Positions 27,201 to 36,238 of a stretch of DNA of 64,000 nucleotides are shown here, in pieces (the stretch's first letter is position 1; each line of letters opens with the position of its first letter). A program made the position numbers and the translations under genes. The stretch lies in assembly GCF_900141905.1 (NCBI RefSeq), contig NZ_FQZF01000006.1, positions 1-64,000 on the forward strand, in the 5' to 3' direction. The stretch is from Muricoccus roseus (lineage in GTDB: Bacteria; Pseudomonadota; Alphaproteobacteria; Acetobacterales; Acetobacteraceae). A model generated the notes under the pieces. It worked only from the letters and a program-made list of their open reading frames with translations, did no database searches and had not been told where the DNA came from.

Positions 27201-28070
27201 CTAGGCCGGGCGAGCGCCGGCGAGCGCCGCCCGCAGGCGCCCCGACATCGCATCGATCACCGCGACGGTCACGAGGATGAGCAGCACGATGAAGGAGACG
27301 ACGTTCCATTCCAGGGTGCGGATCATCTCCGAGAGCATCAAGCCGATCCCGCCCGCCCCGACGATGCCGATGATGGTGGAGGAGCGCGTGTTCGACTCGA
27401 ACATGTAGAGGACATGCCCCGCCATCACCGGCAGCACGGCCGGGAGCACGCCGAAGCGGATTCCGTGAAGCTTGCCGCCGCCGGAGGCCGTGACGCCCTC
27501 GACCGGCTTGCGGTCCGCCGCCTCGATGGCCTCGGAGAAGAGCTTGCCGAAGGTGCCGATATCCGAGGTGAGGATCGCGAGGACGCCGGCGAAGGGGCCA
27601 AGGCCGACGACGCTGACCCAGATGAGCGCCCAGATCAGCGCGTCGATGCCGCGCACCCCGTCCAGCATCCGGCGGGACAGGAACTGGACGGCGCGGTTGA
27701 TCGAGGTGTTGCGCGCGGCGAGGAAGCCGAGCGGGAAGGCGAGGATGGCGGCGCCGAGCGTGCCGAGCAGGGCGATGGCCAGGGTCTCAGCGAGCCCCTT
27801 CAGGATCAGCACGGTGCGGGACCAGGTGCCGGGGTCCGGCGGGATCATGAGGCCGAGGAAATGGAAGAGCTGGGCAAACCCGTCCACCAGCCGCGCCGGG
27901 GAGAAGTCTAGCCGCCAGAGGCCGAAGACCAACAGGCCGAGCGCGGCGGCGCAGAGCAACAAGGCGCCCAGGCGGGAGGCGGGCAGGGGCAGGAAGACGG
28001 TGGGATGCCGCGCCCTGATTCCCGCCATATCCGCCAGGGCGGCGTCGCGCAGGGAGAGGGAGCGGTTCAT
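27201..28070 (-). CDS. phnE: Phosphonate ABC transporter permease, second PhnE
   Basis: 289 aa inner-membrane permease with about six hydrophobic segments. The cytoplasmic EAA-type loop is FGKLFSEAIEAADRKPVEGV and the C-terminal VGAGGIGLMLSEMIRTLEWN is typical of PhnE. It overlaps the upstream phnE by ATGA. The two related permeases probably form a heterodimeric channel. Last gene of the reverse phn operon. Confidence 0.92.
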   Translation of the reverse strand: MNRSLSLRDAALADMAGIRARHPTVFLPLPASRLGALLLCAAALGLLVFGLWRLDFSPARLVDGFAQLFHFLGLMIPPDPGTWSRTVLILKGLAETLAIALLGTLGAAILAFPLGFLAARNTSINRAVQFLSRRMLDGVRGIDALIWALIWVSVVGLGPFAGVLAILTSDIGTFGKLFSEAIEAADRKPVEGVTASGGGKLHGIRFGVLPAVLPVMAGHVLYMFESNTRSSTIIGIVGAGGIGLMLSEMIRTLEWNVVSFIVLLILVTVAVIDAMSGRLRAALAGARPA

Positions 28071-28957
28071 GCGCGGGCCTCCATCGCGCCGATCAGCCGG
28101 TGGCGCAGGCGCTCAGTTCCCAGGTCGATCAGCATGACAGTCAGGATGATCAGCAGCAGGAGCGCGGCCACGTCGTTGTAGTAGAACTTGCGGATGGCCT
28201 CGATGAGATCCTGCCCGATGCCGCCGGCACCGACGAAGCCGAGGACTGAGGCCTGCCGCACGTTCACCTCGAAGCGGAGCAGCGCGTAGCTCGCGAAATT
28301 CGGCAGCACCTGCGGCACCACGGCGTAGCGGACCACCGCCGCCCAGGAGGCACCGGCGGCCGAGGCGCCCTCCATGGGCTTCATGTCGATGTTCTCGACC
28401 ACCTCGGAGAAGAGCTTGCCGAGCGCGCCCATGCTGTGGATCGCGATGGCCAGCACGCCGGGGAGCGGCCCGAGGCCGAAGGCGATGACGAAGATCAGCG
28501 CGAAGACGATGTCCGGCACGGTCCGGCAGAATTCCAGGAAGCGCCGCGCCGCGCCGCGCGCCCAGGGGTTCCGCACCAGGTTCGAGGCGGCGCAGAAGGA
28601 GAGCACGAACCCGCCCGCCGCACCGAGGGCGGTGCCGACATAGGCGATGAGGAGCGTGTCGGCGAGCAGCAGGCTCCATTTGCGCCAGCCCCAGAACCAT
28701 TCCGCCGGATCGGTCCAGACCCGACCCGCGCCGGATTCAAGCATGGTGACGCGGTCGAAATAGCCGAAGAAGGCGCCGCCATGCTGCCACAGGCGGCCCA
28801 GGTCCACCTCCGCCACATGGCCGGCCAGCAGGACGAGCGCCGCGATGGTGAGAGCAAGGATCAGCGCGCGGCGACGCTGCCCGCGCGAGGCGGCACGGTA
28901 GCCGTGCAGCAGCTCGGAAAGCCGGTCGTCCGGAAGATGGGTGAGCGCGGTGGCCAA
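28067..28957 (-). CDS. phnE: Phosphonate ABC transporter permease, first PhnE
   Basis: 296 aa permease, paralogue of the next gene. EAA loop LGKLFSEVVENIDMKPMEGA, C-terminal FVGAGGIGQDLIEAIRKFYY. The start codon is TTG at 28957 with AGGAG about 8 bases upstream; no ATG fits. A strong hairpin separates it from phnD. Confidence 0.9.
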   Translation of the reverse strand: MATALTHLPDDRLSELLHGYRAASRGQRRRALILALTIAALVLLAGHVAEVDLGRLWQHGGAFFGYFDRVTMLESGAGRVWTDPAEWFWGWRKWSLLLADTLLIAYVGTALGAAGGFVLSFCAASNLVRNPWARGAARRFLEFCRTVPDIVFALIFVIAFGLGPLPGVLAIAIHSMGALGKLFSEVVENIDMKPMEGASAAGASWAAVVRYAVVPQVLPNFASYALLRFEVNVRQASVLGFVGAGGIGQDLIEAIRKFYYNDVAALLLLIILTVMLIDLGTERLRHRLIGAMEARA

Positions 28958-28979
28958 GTGGGGGCTCCTGGATGCGGAG

Positions 28980-29011
28980 ACGCCGCCCCGGCGCGTGGAC
29001 CGGGGCGGCGT
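28980..29011 (-). terminator. Intercistronic hairpin between phnD and phnE
   Basis: Perfect 12-bp inverted repeat (ACGCCGCCCCGG and complement) with an 8-base loop, 18 bases after the phnD stop and 22 before the phnE start. In binding-protein transport operons such hairpins protect the 5' mRNA and partly terminate, giving more binding protein than permease. No T-run, so full termination is unlikely. Confidence 0.6.
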
Positions 29012-29028
29012 TCAGGCGGGAGGGCTGG

Positions 29029-29937
29029 CTAGGAGCGGCGGCGCAGCCCGTCCACGAAGCGGTTCAGCTCGATGATCGGGTTGTAGTCGGCGTTGGTCAC
29101 GGCCTGCCAGGGCGCCTGCTGGCCATCCGTGATGCGGCGGAAGGTCTCCGGCTCGCGCTGCGGCAGCTCGAGCACCGCGGTCTGGATCGCCGTACGCAGG
29201 TCCTGCGGCAGGCTGTCCAGATAGGCCATGGGCGAGTTCACGATCTGGTCGGACTTGAAGATGATGCGGAAGTCCTCCGCCTTCACCATGTTCTTCCGGG
29301 CCATGCGGAGCAGGTTGCTCTCGCTCTCGTCGTTCCACCAGTTGGCGCAGACATCGACCGTACCCTGGTTGAGCGCGATCACCGCGTTCTCATGGCTGCC
29401 GGTGTAGACGACGCGGCCGAAGAACTCCTCCGGCGTGATGCCCATCTTGTTCAGCGCGAAGCGCGGGACGTTGTTGCCGGAGGTGGAGTTCGGATCGACG
29501 AGGCCGAGGTTCTTGCCGCGCAGGTCCTGCACGTTCTGATAGGGGCTGCCCGACTTCACGTAGAGGACGGAGTGGTAGCCCTTCGTGCCATCGAGGTTCA
29601 CCTCGATGGCGAAGGCAGTGATGCGGGCGCCGGTCATCAGCGCGCGCGCGAAGGACGAGGGGCCGTAGGAGGCGATGTGGATGTTACCGGCGCGCTGGCC
29701 CTCGATCACCGCCGCATAGTCGTTGGCGATGCGCAGCGTGACCTTCGTGCCGAGGCGTTGGGAGAGGTGGTTGGTGAAGGGCGCCCAGCGCTCGGTGACG
29801 CCGGAGGCGTTCTCGGACGGGATGATGGCGAAGACCAGCTCCGGGAACTGGCGGGAGAAGTTGGCCTGGGCCCGCGCCACGGCGGGCAGGGCGAGCGCGG
29901 CGGTGGCGCCGAGGAGGGCGCGGCGTTGCAGGATCAT
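29029..29937 (-). CDS. phnD: Phosphonate ABC transporter substrate-binding protein PhnD
   Basis: 302 aa periplasmic protein with an N-terminal signal (LLGATAALALPAVARAQ). Ligand-region motifs: IPSENASGVTERWAPF, IASYGPSSFARAL and VDPNSTSGNNVPRF; these serines and threonines bind the phosphonate group in PhnD. A good AGAGAGGT ribosome binding site precedes the ATG. Second gene of the reverse operon, 48 bases after phnC. Confidence 0.93.
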   Translation of the reverse strand: MILQRRALLGATAALALPAVARAQANFSRQFPELVFAIIPSENASGVTERWAPFTNHLSQRLGTKVTLRIANDYAAVIEGQRAGNIHIASYGPSSFARALMTGARITAFAIEVNLDGTKGYHSVLYVKSGSPYQNVQDLRGKNLGLVDPNSTSGNNVPRFALNKMGITPEEFFGRVVYTGSHENAVIALNQGTVDVCANWWNDESESNLLRMARKNMVKAEDFRIIFKSDQIVNSPMAYLDSLPQDLRTAIQTAVLELPQREPETFRRITDGQQAPWQAVTNADYNPIIELNRFVDGLRRRS

Positions 29938-29985
29938 GGAAGACCTCTCTGGTCGTGGTCCCGCGGCGCGGCGTGGTGCCGGCCG

Positions 29986-30795
29986 TCAGGCGTGAAGGGC
30001 GAAGGGAGCGACCTGCGGCGTGGGGCCGGGCAGGGCGGGGGCGTGGTCCACCGCCTCATCCGCCTCCAGGCCGTAGAGCTCGCGGGCCGCGGCGGCATCG
30101 AGGGCCTCCGGCGGTCCGTCGAAGACGAGCCGCCCGGCCGACAGGCCGACCAGCCGGTCGCAATAGGCGCGGGCGATGTCCAGCGCGTGCAGGTTGCACA
30201 GCACGGTGATGCCGAATTCGCGGTTGATGCGGGCCAGGGCGTCCATGACCACGCGCGTGTTGCGCGGGTCCAGCGAGGCGATCGGTTCGTCCGCCAGGAT
30301 GATGTCGGGCTCCTGCACCAGGGCGCGCGCGATGGCGACCCGCTGCTGCTGCCCGCCGGAGAGATGCTCCGCGCGCTGGGCCGCGAGTTCGCCGATGTCG
30401 AAGCGCTCGAGGGCCGAGAGGGCGATGGCGCGATCCTCGGCGGACCAGAGGCGGAGCAGCGAGCGATGCGCCGGGACCGCGTTCAGCCGGCCCACCAGTA
30501 CATTCGTCAGCACGTCGAGACGGCCGGAGAGGTTGAACTGCTGGAACACCATGGCGCAGCGGGCGCGCCAGTCCCGCAGGGCGCGGCCCTGCAGCGCCGT
30601 CACGTCGCGCCCTTCCCACAGGATGCGGCCGGCGCTGGGGTCGGCCAGCCGGTTCACCATGCGCAGGAGAGTGGATTTGCCCGCGCCCGAGCGCCCGATG
30701 ACGCCGACGAAGCTGCCACGCGGCACTTCGAGGCAGACATCGTCCACGGCGATGCGATCGCCGTAACGCCGGGTCAGTCCTTCGATGATCAGCAT
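29986..30795 (-). CDS. phnC: Phosphonate ABC transporter ATP-binding protein PhnC
   Basis: 269 aa ABC ATPase of the phosphonate importer. Walker [18 protein letters not shown], signature [15 protein letters not shown], Walker [14 protein letters not shown]. First gene of phnC-D-E-E, directly downstream of a candidate PhoB site. Energises uptake of alkylphosphonates processed by the convergent C-P lyase operon. Confidence 0.93.
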   Translation of the reverse strand: MLIIEGLTRRYGDRIAVDDVCLEVPRGSFVGVIGRSGAGKSTLLRMVNRLADPSAGRILWEGRDVTALQGRALRDWRARCAMVFQQFNLSGRLDVLTNVLVGRLNAVPAHRSLLRLWSAEDRAIALSALERFDIGELAAQRAEHLSGGQQQRVAIARALVQEPDIILADEPIASLDPRNTRVVMDALARINREFGITVLCNLHALDIARAYCDRLVGLSAGRLVFDGPPEALDAAAARELYGLEADEAVDHAPALPGPTPQVAPFALHA

Positions 30796-30819
30796 GGGAG
30801 CGCGACTTAGAGGGGCCTG

Positions 30820-30859
30820 CTGACCGCTGCGTGACGGAGATTTGAAGGATTGATGACGG
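30820..30859 (-). promoter_or_regulatory. Candidate PhoB box upstream of phnC
   Basis: On the minus strand four 7-mers follow at exact 11-bp spacing: CCGTCAT, CCTTCAA, CCGTCAC and CGGTCAG (starting at 30859, 30848, 30837 and 30826). This is the same architecture as the box before phnF. It ends 25 bases before the phnC start. Confidence 0.7.
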
Positions 30860-30890
30860 CCGGGCCAGTGTTGCTCGCCGCGGATCTGTC

Positions 30891-31139
30891 CCGGGGAGAG
30901 GAAGAAGGGATTCTTCCTCTCCCCGGACCCGTCGAAGGCAGTGCCTTCGACCCATCATCTTCTTTTCGCAGTTTGGAATCACTCGACGGACGGTGCGCCT
31001 GAGGTCGATGACCTCAGGCGACTGCAAAGGCAGGATCAAGCACCGGCCATCAGAGACTCCGCCGGTCAACGGCATCCACGGCAGTCCGATGGGGTTCCAA
31101 GGGCCTCAGGCCCTTGGCGGGGTGAGGGCGGAGCCCTCA
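30891..31139. repeat. Cluster of perfect palindromes in a 402-bp non-coding region
   Basis: The longest gene-free stretch here (30796-31197) holds successive inverted repeats: 30891-30926 (16-bp stem, loop GGGA), 30931-30951 (10 bp, 1-base loop), 30996-31020 (11 bp, loop GAT), 31042-31066 (6 bp), 31097-31117 (9 bp, loop TCA) and 31123-31139 (7 bp). Stems differ in sequence. Similar short GC palindromes of the GGGCGGAGCCC kind are common between genes in Rhodospirillales, from memory. I see no ORF in the region. Confidence 0.7.
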
Positions 31140-31168
31140 AAAGGAGGCCCGGATCGGTCGGGACCTCC
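31139..31168 (-). terminator. Intrinsic terminator of the sugar-acid operon
   Basis: On the minus strand, 30 bases after the stop of the Bug binding protein, a stem GGAGGTCC / GGGCCTCC (one G-T pair) is followed directly by TTTT. It is the most conventional intrinsic terminator in the window. Confidence 0.65.
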
Positions 31169-31197
31169 GCATCGCTGCATGAGGGCGCAGCGTGCCG

Positions 31198-32211
31198 TCA
31201 GCCGTCCGCGCGGATGTTGTTGGCGCGCACCACCTCGCCCCAGCGGGCATGGTCGGACTTCAGCAGGCCGGCCAACTCCTCGGCCGTGCCGCCGCCGGGC
31301 TCGTCGCCCTGGGTGGTGATGCGCTCGCGCACGGTGGGGTCCTGCACCGCCTGGTTCAGGGCGGCGTTGAGGCGCTGCACGATCTCGGCCGGCATGCCCG
31401 GAGGGCCGAACAGGCCGATCCAGGCCGTGATGGCGAAGTCCGGCAGGCCTGCCTCGGCGGCGGTCGGGATATCGGGGAACGCCGGGATGCGCTGGGCCCC
31501 GGTGGCCAGCATCGGGCGCAGCTGGTTCGACCGGATGAAGGGCGCCATGACCGATGCCGCGTCGAACATGGCGCTGAAGCGGTTGACGATGAAGTCCTGC
31601 AGGGCCGGGCCGCTGCCGCGATAGGGCACATGCTCCATCGGCGGGTTGCCGATGCGGTTCTTGAACAGCTCCATGGCCACATGGGTCAGGCTGCCCGCGC
31701 TGCCGGAGCCGTAGTTGATGCCCTTGCCGCCATTCGCCTCGCGCGCCCAGGTGGCGAATTCCGCGGGGTTGCGGGCGGGCACGCTGGGGTGCACGCAAAG
31801 GATCAGGGACGACTTGAGCATCATCCCCACCGCGGTGAGGCGCAGCGGGTCGATGGTCATGCCCTGGAAGGTGTGCGGGTTGATGGTCAGCGGGTTCGCA
31901 TTGCCCACCAGCAGCGTGTAGCCATCCGGCCGCGCGCGCAGCACCGCGTCCGTGCCGAGATTGCCGCCGGCGCCGCCGCGGTTGTCGATCACCACCGGCT
32001 GGGCGAGGGCCGAGGAGAGGCCCTGCTGCAGGATGCGCGCGGCGAAGTCCGTCTGCCCGCCCGGCGGGAAGCCGACGACGAGGGTGACGGGCCGGTTGGG
32101 GTAGGCGCCCTGGGCGCGCGCCACGGCGGGTGCCGCAAGGCCGAGGCCGAATGCGCCCGCCAGCGCGCCGCGGCGCGAGAGCGGGAGGGTGAGTGTCTCT
32201 CGGAACGTCAT
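31198..32211 (-). CDS. Bug family (TctC) tripartite tricarboxylate-type binding protein
   Basis: 337 aa extracytoplasmic receptor. Signal peptide near the N-terminus (GALAGAFGLGLAAPAVARAQ), then the family blocks YPNRPVTLVVGFPPGGQTD, QPVVIDNRGGAGGNLGTDAV, HVPYRGSGPALQD and PDIPTAAEAGLPDF. An AGGGAGGA ribosome binding site precedes the ATG. Bug proteins usually work with TctA/TctB permeases, none of which is nearby. As the last gene of the sugar-acid operon it may bind a uronate or aldonate, but this is inference. Confidence 0.9.
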   Translation of the reverse strand: MTFRETLTLPLSRRGALAGAFGLGLAAPAVARAQGAYPNRPVTLVVGFPPGGQTDFAARILQQGLSSALAQPVVIDNRGGAGGNLGTDAVLRARPDGYTLLVGNANPLTINPHTFQGMTIDPLRLTAVGMMLKSSLILCVHPSVPARNPAEFATWAREANGGKGINYGSGSAGSLTHVAMELFKNRIGNPPMEHVPYRGSGPALQDFIVNRFSAMFDAASVMAPFIRSNQLRPMLATGAQRIPAFPDIPTAAEAGLPDFAITAWIGLFGPPGMPAEIVQRLNAALNQAVQDPTVRERITTQGDEPGGGTAEELAGLLKSDHARWGEVVRANNIRADG

Positions 32212-32338
32212 GGTTAGTCCTCCCTGGTGAAACGCTTCCGCCCGGCGCCTCCCCCGGGGCGGCGGGCCTTTCAGGCTGCGCCGTGCCGGTACGGAAGGCC
32301 GGTACCTCGTTGTCCCCGTTCGGCGCGGTGCCCCGGGG

Positions 32339-33529
32339 TTAGTGGATGCGGCCCTCGCGGAAGGCCTCGACCGCGCGGATGACGCCGCGCAGCTCCGCCA
32401 GGCCCTTCAGCCGACCGATGCAGGAATAGCCGGGGTTCACGCGCTTCCCGATGTCGTCGACCAGCAGGTGGCCGTGGTCCGGGCGCATGGGGATGGTCGC
32501 ATCCTCGCGGCCTTCGGCGCGGCGCCGCGCCTCCTCGGAGAGCAGGGCGGCGACCACGGCGACCATGTCGGTCGCGCCATCCAAGTGGTCCGCCTCATGG
32601 AAGGAGCCGTCGGGCTCGATCGCCACGTTGCGCAGATGCGCGAAATGGATGCGCGGCCCGAATTCGCGCGCCATGGCGGGCAGGTCGTTCGCGGCATGGC
32701 TGCCGAAGGCGCCGGTGCAAAGGGTCAGCCCGTTTGCCCGGTCCGGCACCGCCTCCAGCAGGGCGCGCGTATCGGCGGCGGTGGACATCACCCGGGGCAG
32801 GCCGAAGATCGGGAAGGCCGGGTCGTCGGGATGGATGCAGAGTCGCGCGCCTTCCTCGGCCGCCACGGGCGTGATCTCGCTCAGGAAGGCGATGAGGTTC
32901 TCGCGCATGCCGTCGGTGCCGACATCGCGGTAGATGTCGAGCATCCGCTGGAAGCCGGCACGATCGTAGACGAATTCGCGCGCGGGCAGCCAGTCGATCA
33001 GCACGCGCTCCAGGGCACCGATCTCGCCTTCGGACATGGCGTGGAAGCGCTTCTCGGCGGCAGCCCGGCGGGCGGGCGGGTGGTCGGCCTCGGCGCCGGG
33101 GCGGCGGAGGACGAAGAGGTCATAGGCGGCCAGCTCGGTCCAGTCGAAGCGCAGTGCGTAGCCGCCGCTCGGCACGCACCAGGCAAGATCGGTGCGCGTC
33201 CAGTCCGTCACCGCCATGAAGTTGTAGCAGATGGTCCGCACCCCCGCCCGCGCGACGGCGCGGATGGATTGCTTGTAGTCCTCGATGCGGTCCCGGAAGG
33301 CGCCGGTGCGGGTCTTGATCTCCTCGGCCACCGCGATGCTCTCCACCACGGCCCAGCGGAGGCCCGCCGCCTCGATCTCTGCCCTGCGCTTCCGCACCTC
33401 CTCCTCGGGCCAGGCGCCGCCCTGGTTGAGGTGGTGCAGGGCCGAGACGACGCCGGTGGCGCCGGTCTGGCGCACATGCGCCAGCGTCACGGGGTCCTCA
33501 GGGCCGAACCAGCGCCAGCTTTCGAGCAT
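32339..33529 (-). CDS. uxuA: Mannonate dehydratase UxuA
   Basis: 396 aa TIM-barrel metalloenzyme that dehydrates D-mannonate to 2-keto-3-deoxygluconate (KDG) in glucuronate breakdown. Family blocks: [68 protein letters not shown] and [11 protein letters not shown]. The metal-binding Cys and His residues of these blocks are present. Located 35 bases after kdgA in the same operon, which supplies the next two steps. Confidence 0.93.
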   Translation of the reverse strand: MLESWRWFGPEDPVTLAHVRQTGATGVVSALHHLNQGGAWPEEEVRKRRAEIEAAGLRWAVVESIAVAEEIKTRTGAFRDRIEDYKQSIRAVARAGVRTICYNFMAVTDWTRTDLAWCVPSGGYALRFDWTELAAYDLFVLRRPGAEADHPPARRAAAEKRFHAMSEGEIGALERVLIDWLPAREFVYDRAGFQRMLDIYRDVGTDGMRENLIAFLSEITPVAAEEGARLCIHPDDPAFPIFGLPRVMSTAADTRALLEAVPDRANGLTLCTGAFGSHAANDLPAMAREFGPRIHFAHLRNVAIEPDGSFHEADHLDGATDMVAVVAALLSEEARRRAEGREDATIPMRPDHGHLLVDDIGKRVNPGYSCIGRLKGLAELRGVIRAVEAFREGRIH

Positions 33530-33564
33530 CAGGAGGTCCTTCCGGGGCGGGAGTGGTGCATCGG

Positions 33565-34200
33565 TCAGCCGAGCGCATCGGTGGAGCGGCGTGCCCGGGC
33601 CTCGATGGCGGCCCAGTCGCCTGCCTTCAGCTCGGCCCCGGGCACGAGCCAGGACCCACCGACCGCCACGACATTCGGCAAGGCGAGGTAATCCGGCGCC
33701 TCCTTCTCCCCGATGCCGCCGGTGGGGCAGAAGCGCGCCTCGGGGAAGGGGGCGCCGAGGGCCTTCACGGCGCCGATGCCGCCGAGCTGCGCGGCGGGGA
33801 AGAGCTTCACCGTGGAGAAGCCGCGGGCCATGGCCGCCATCAGCTCGGAGGCGGTGGCGATGCCGGGGACGAAGGGAAGGCGCGCCCGTGCCGCGGCATC
33901 CAGCAATTCGGGCGTCGCGCCCGGCGAGAAGGCGAAGGCCACGCCGAGGCGTAGGGCGAGGTCGAGATCGCCCGGCGTCAGCACCGTGCCCAGCCCGACG
34001 ATCGCTCCGGGCACCTCGGCCATGATCGCCTCGGCCGCGCGGGCGCCTGCCGGGGTCCGCAGCGTGACCTCCAGCATGCGGACGCCCCCCGCGACCAGCG
34101 CGCGGGCGAGAGGAACGGCCTGGGCGGCATCGTCGATGGTCAGGACCGGCACGATCCGCGCCGCGCGCAGCAGATCGGTCGCATTGTCGGCTTGGGTCAT
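33565..34200 (-). CDS. eda: 2-dehydro-3-deoxy-6-phosphogluconate (KDPG) aldolase
   Basis: 211 aa class I aldolase splitting KDPG into pyruvate and glyceraldehyde-3-phosphate. The Schiff-base lysine is K132 in [11 protein letters not shown] and the catalytic Glu is E44 in RMLEVTLRT, one residue off E. coli Eda (K133, E45). The phosphate-binding block [10 protein letters not shown] is present. Overlaps the kinase gene by ATGA. Confidence 0.93.
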   Translation of the reverse strand: MTQADNATDLLRAARIVPVLTIDDAAQAVPLARALVAGGVRMLEVTLRTPAGARAAEAIMAEVPGAIVGLGTVLTPGDLDLALRLGVAFAFSPGATPELLDAAARARLPFVPGIATASELMAAMARGFSTVKLFPAAQLGGIGAVKALGAPFPEARFCPTGGIGEKEAPDYLALPNVVAVGGSWLVPGAELKAGDWAAIEARARRSTDALG

Positions 34201-35156
34201 GCGGTCTCCGGAGCGGCTGGGGCGGGGAGGATGCCGGCGGGCATGGCGCTGCGCGGGATGATCGCGCCGGGATGCTGGATCACACGGCCGGCGAGGCGGT
34301 GGCCGGCGAGGATGGCGGCGTCTGGCGCCGCGCCGTTGAGGCGGGCGGCGAGATAGGCCGCGGCGAAGCTGTCGCCGGCCGCTGTGGTGTCGACCGGCTC
34401 CACCGCCTCCGGCACGGGGACGAATTGCTCCGCCCCGGCGGAAACAGCGATGGCGCCGGGTTCGGCGAGCTTCACCACCGCCTCTTCCACCCCCGCCTGG
34501 CGCAGCCGCGTGATCAGCGCCCGGGGCGAGGTTTCTCCATCGAGCAGGGTGAAATCCTCCACCCCGGCAAGGACCGTGTGGCTGAGGGAGAGGGCGCGGC
34601 CGAAGGCGGCGCGCGCCTCGTCGCGATCGGGCCAGCCGCGCGGGCGGAAGTTGCTGTCGAAGACGACCCGCCCGCCGACGGCGCGCACCCGCTCCAGAAC
34701 CGCGAACAGCCGCTCCCGCGCGAGCCCCCGGAAGAGGGAGAGCGTGATGCCGGAGAGATAGAGCGGGTCGGCCATGGCGAGGGCGGCCTCGACCCGTTGC
34801 GTTCCCGGCAGGTCGAAGAGGCGGCGGACGGGCGCGGCATCCCGCCAGTAGGAGAAGCGGCGTTCGCCTTTCTCGTCGGTCTGGATGAGATAGAGGCCGG
34901 GCAGCGCACCCGACACCCGTTCCACCCGGGACGTGCCGACGCCTTCCGCCTCCCAGTCGCGGAGCATCTCGTCGCTATGCGGGTCGTTGCCGAGGGCGGT
35001 GACGTAGTCCACGGAAACACCGAGGCGGGCGAGATAGACGGCCGTGTTCAGCGTGTCGCCGCCGAAGCCGCGGGAGAGCAGGCCATCGGGCCGCTCGCGC
35101 AGCTCGATCATGCATTCGCCCAGGCAGGCGAGGCGGGGTGGGGCGTCTCGGGTCAT
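34197..35156 (-). CDS. kdgK: 2-dehydro-3-deoxygluconokinase (KDG kinase)
   Basis: 319 aa PfkB/ribokinase-fold kinase that phosphorylates KDG to KDPG. N-terminal [13 protein letters not shown], glycine-rich [19 protein letters not shown] and the anion hole [15 protein letters not shown] with catalytic Asp are visible. ATGA overlaps with both the LacI regulator and the aldolase show that the three are co-translated. Confidence 0.92.
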   Translation of the reverse strand: MTRDAPPRLACLGECMIELRERPDGLLSRGFGGDTLNTAVYLARLGVSVDYVTALGNDPHSDEMLRDWEAEGVGTSRVERVSGALPGLYLIQTDEKGERRFSYWRDAAPVRRLFDLPGTQRVEAALAMADPLYLSGITLSLFRGLARERLFAVLERVRAVGGRVVFDSNFRPRGWPDRDEARAAFGRALSLSHTVLAGVEDFTLLDGETSPRALITRLRQAGVEEAVVKLAEPGAIAVSAGAEQFVPVPEAVEPVDTTAAGDSFAAAYLAARLNGAAPDAAILAGHRLAGRVIQHPGAIIPRSAMPAGILPAPAAPETA

Positions 35157-36229
35157 CGCAGCGCAGCCTGGGCGAGGAGGGGGGCGGCGGCCTGGCGCGT
35201 CACGCCGCAGGAGGCGCGGAGAACCAGCCGTGCCGGGAGGACGATCCGCTCGGACCGGCGCTCGGGCTCGGCGATGCGGCGGAGGAGCAGGCGGGCGGAT
35301 TCCTCGCCCACCAGCCGCGGCAGGGTGCTGACGGTGGTCAGCGGCGGCTCGGTTAGCGCCGCATCCGGCAGGTCGTCGACGCCCGTCACCGCCAGGTCGC
35401 GCCCGGCGCGCAGGCCGCGGCGTTCCAGGCCCAGCATGACCCCGAAGGCCACGATGTCGTTGAAGCAGATCGCGGCGCTCGGCGGATCCGAGGAGTCGAG
35501 CAGGGAGCCGATGGTCTCGGCGCCGGCCCGGCGGGTGAGCGGCGTGCGGAGGATCAGCCCGTCATCCAGCCCATGGCGGCGCATGGCGTCGCGGAAGCCG
35601 GCCCAGCGCTCCCGCGTGGCGGAATGCAGCAGCTCGCCGCCAATGAAGGCGATGCGGCGATGGCCGAGCCGGACGAGGTGCTCGACCGTCTCCTCGACAC
35701 CGGACCGGTAATCCGCGCCGGCATAGTCCCCCGGCTCCTCGCCGGGCGGGAGGGTGACGCAGCGGAGCGCCTGCACGCAGGGCAGGGACCATTCGCGGAG
35801 CATCCGCACCAGCCCGGGCGCGGTGCCGGTGGCGGGGCACAGGACGACGCCGTCCACCCCCTGCTCACGCATGCGTCGCAGGAAGCGCTCCTGGCGCTCC
35901 AGGGATTCCCCTGTGCTGACGAGGAAGCTGACATAGCCCTCGGCCTCCATCACGCGGTCCACCCCGATCGCCATTTCCGCGAAGAAGGGGTTGCTGAGAT
36001 CGGTGACCAGGAGGCCGATCGTCTTGGTCCGGCTGGAGCGCAGCGTCGCCGCGCCGCGGTTGTACACATAGCCCAGCGCATCGACCGCCCCGCGCACGCG
36101 GTCGCGCGTTTCCGCCGCGACCAGCGGGCTATCGCGCAGCACGAGGGACACGGTCGCGCGGGAGACGCCGGCGCGGGCCGCGACGTCCTTCAGCGTCAGC
36201 CGCATGCGGTCCGGCGGGCTGGGCGGCAT
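35153..36229 (-). CDS. LacI family transcriptional regulator
   Basis: 358 aa. An N-terminal LacI helix-turn-helix (LTLKDVAARAGVSRATVSLV) and hinge helix (YNRGAATLRSSRTKTIGLLV) are followed by a sugar-binding domain (DGVVLCPATG, DLAVTGVDDLPDA). The gene lies inside the operon, after the dehydratase and overlapping kdgK. The likely operator is the palindrome at 38059-38072. The start may instead be the ATG eight codons later. Confidence 0.9.
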   Translation of the reverse strand: MPPSPPDRMRLTLKDVAARAGVSRATVSLVLRDSPLVAAETRDRVRGAVDALGYVYNRGAATLRSSRTKTIGLLVTDLSNPFFAEMAIGVDRVMEAEGYVSFLVSTGESLERQERFLRRMREQGVDGVVLCPATGTAPGLVRMLREWSLPCVQALRCVTLPPGEEPGDYAGADYRSGVEETVEHLVRLGHRRIAFIGGELLHSATRERWAGFRDAMRRHGLDDGLILRTPLTRRAGAETIGSLLDSSDPPSAAICFNDIVAFGVMLGLERRGLRAGRDLAVTGVDDLPDAALTEPPLTTVSTLPRLVGEESARLLLRRIAEPERRSERIVLPARLVLRASCGVTRQAAAPLLAQAALR

Positions 36230-36238
36230 CGCGTGCGG

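Noticed and set aside
32212-32338. Second LacI operator before the Bug binding-protein gene
   Set aside because: GAAACGCTTC is only a 4-of-5 dyad and does not resemble the 14-bp palindrome upstream of the operon.
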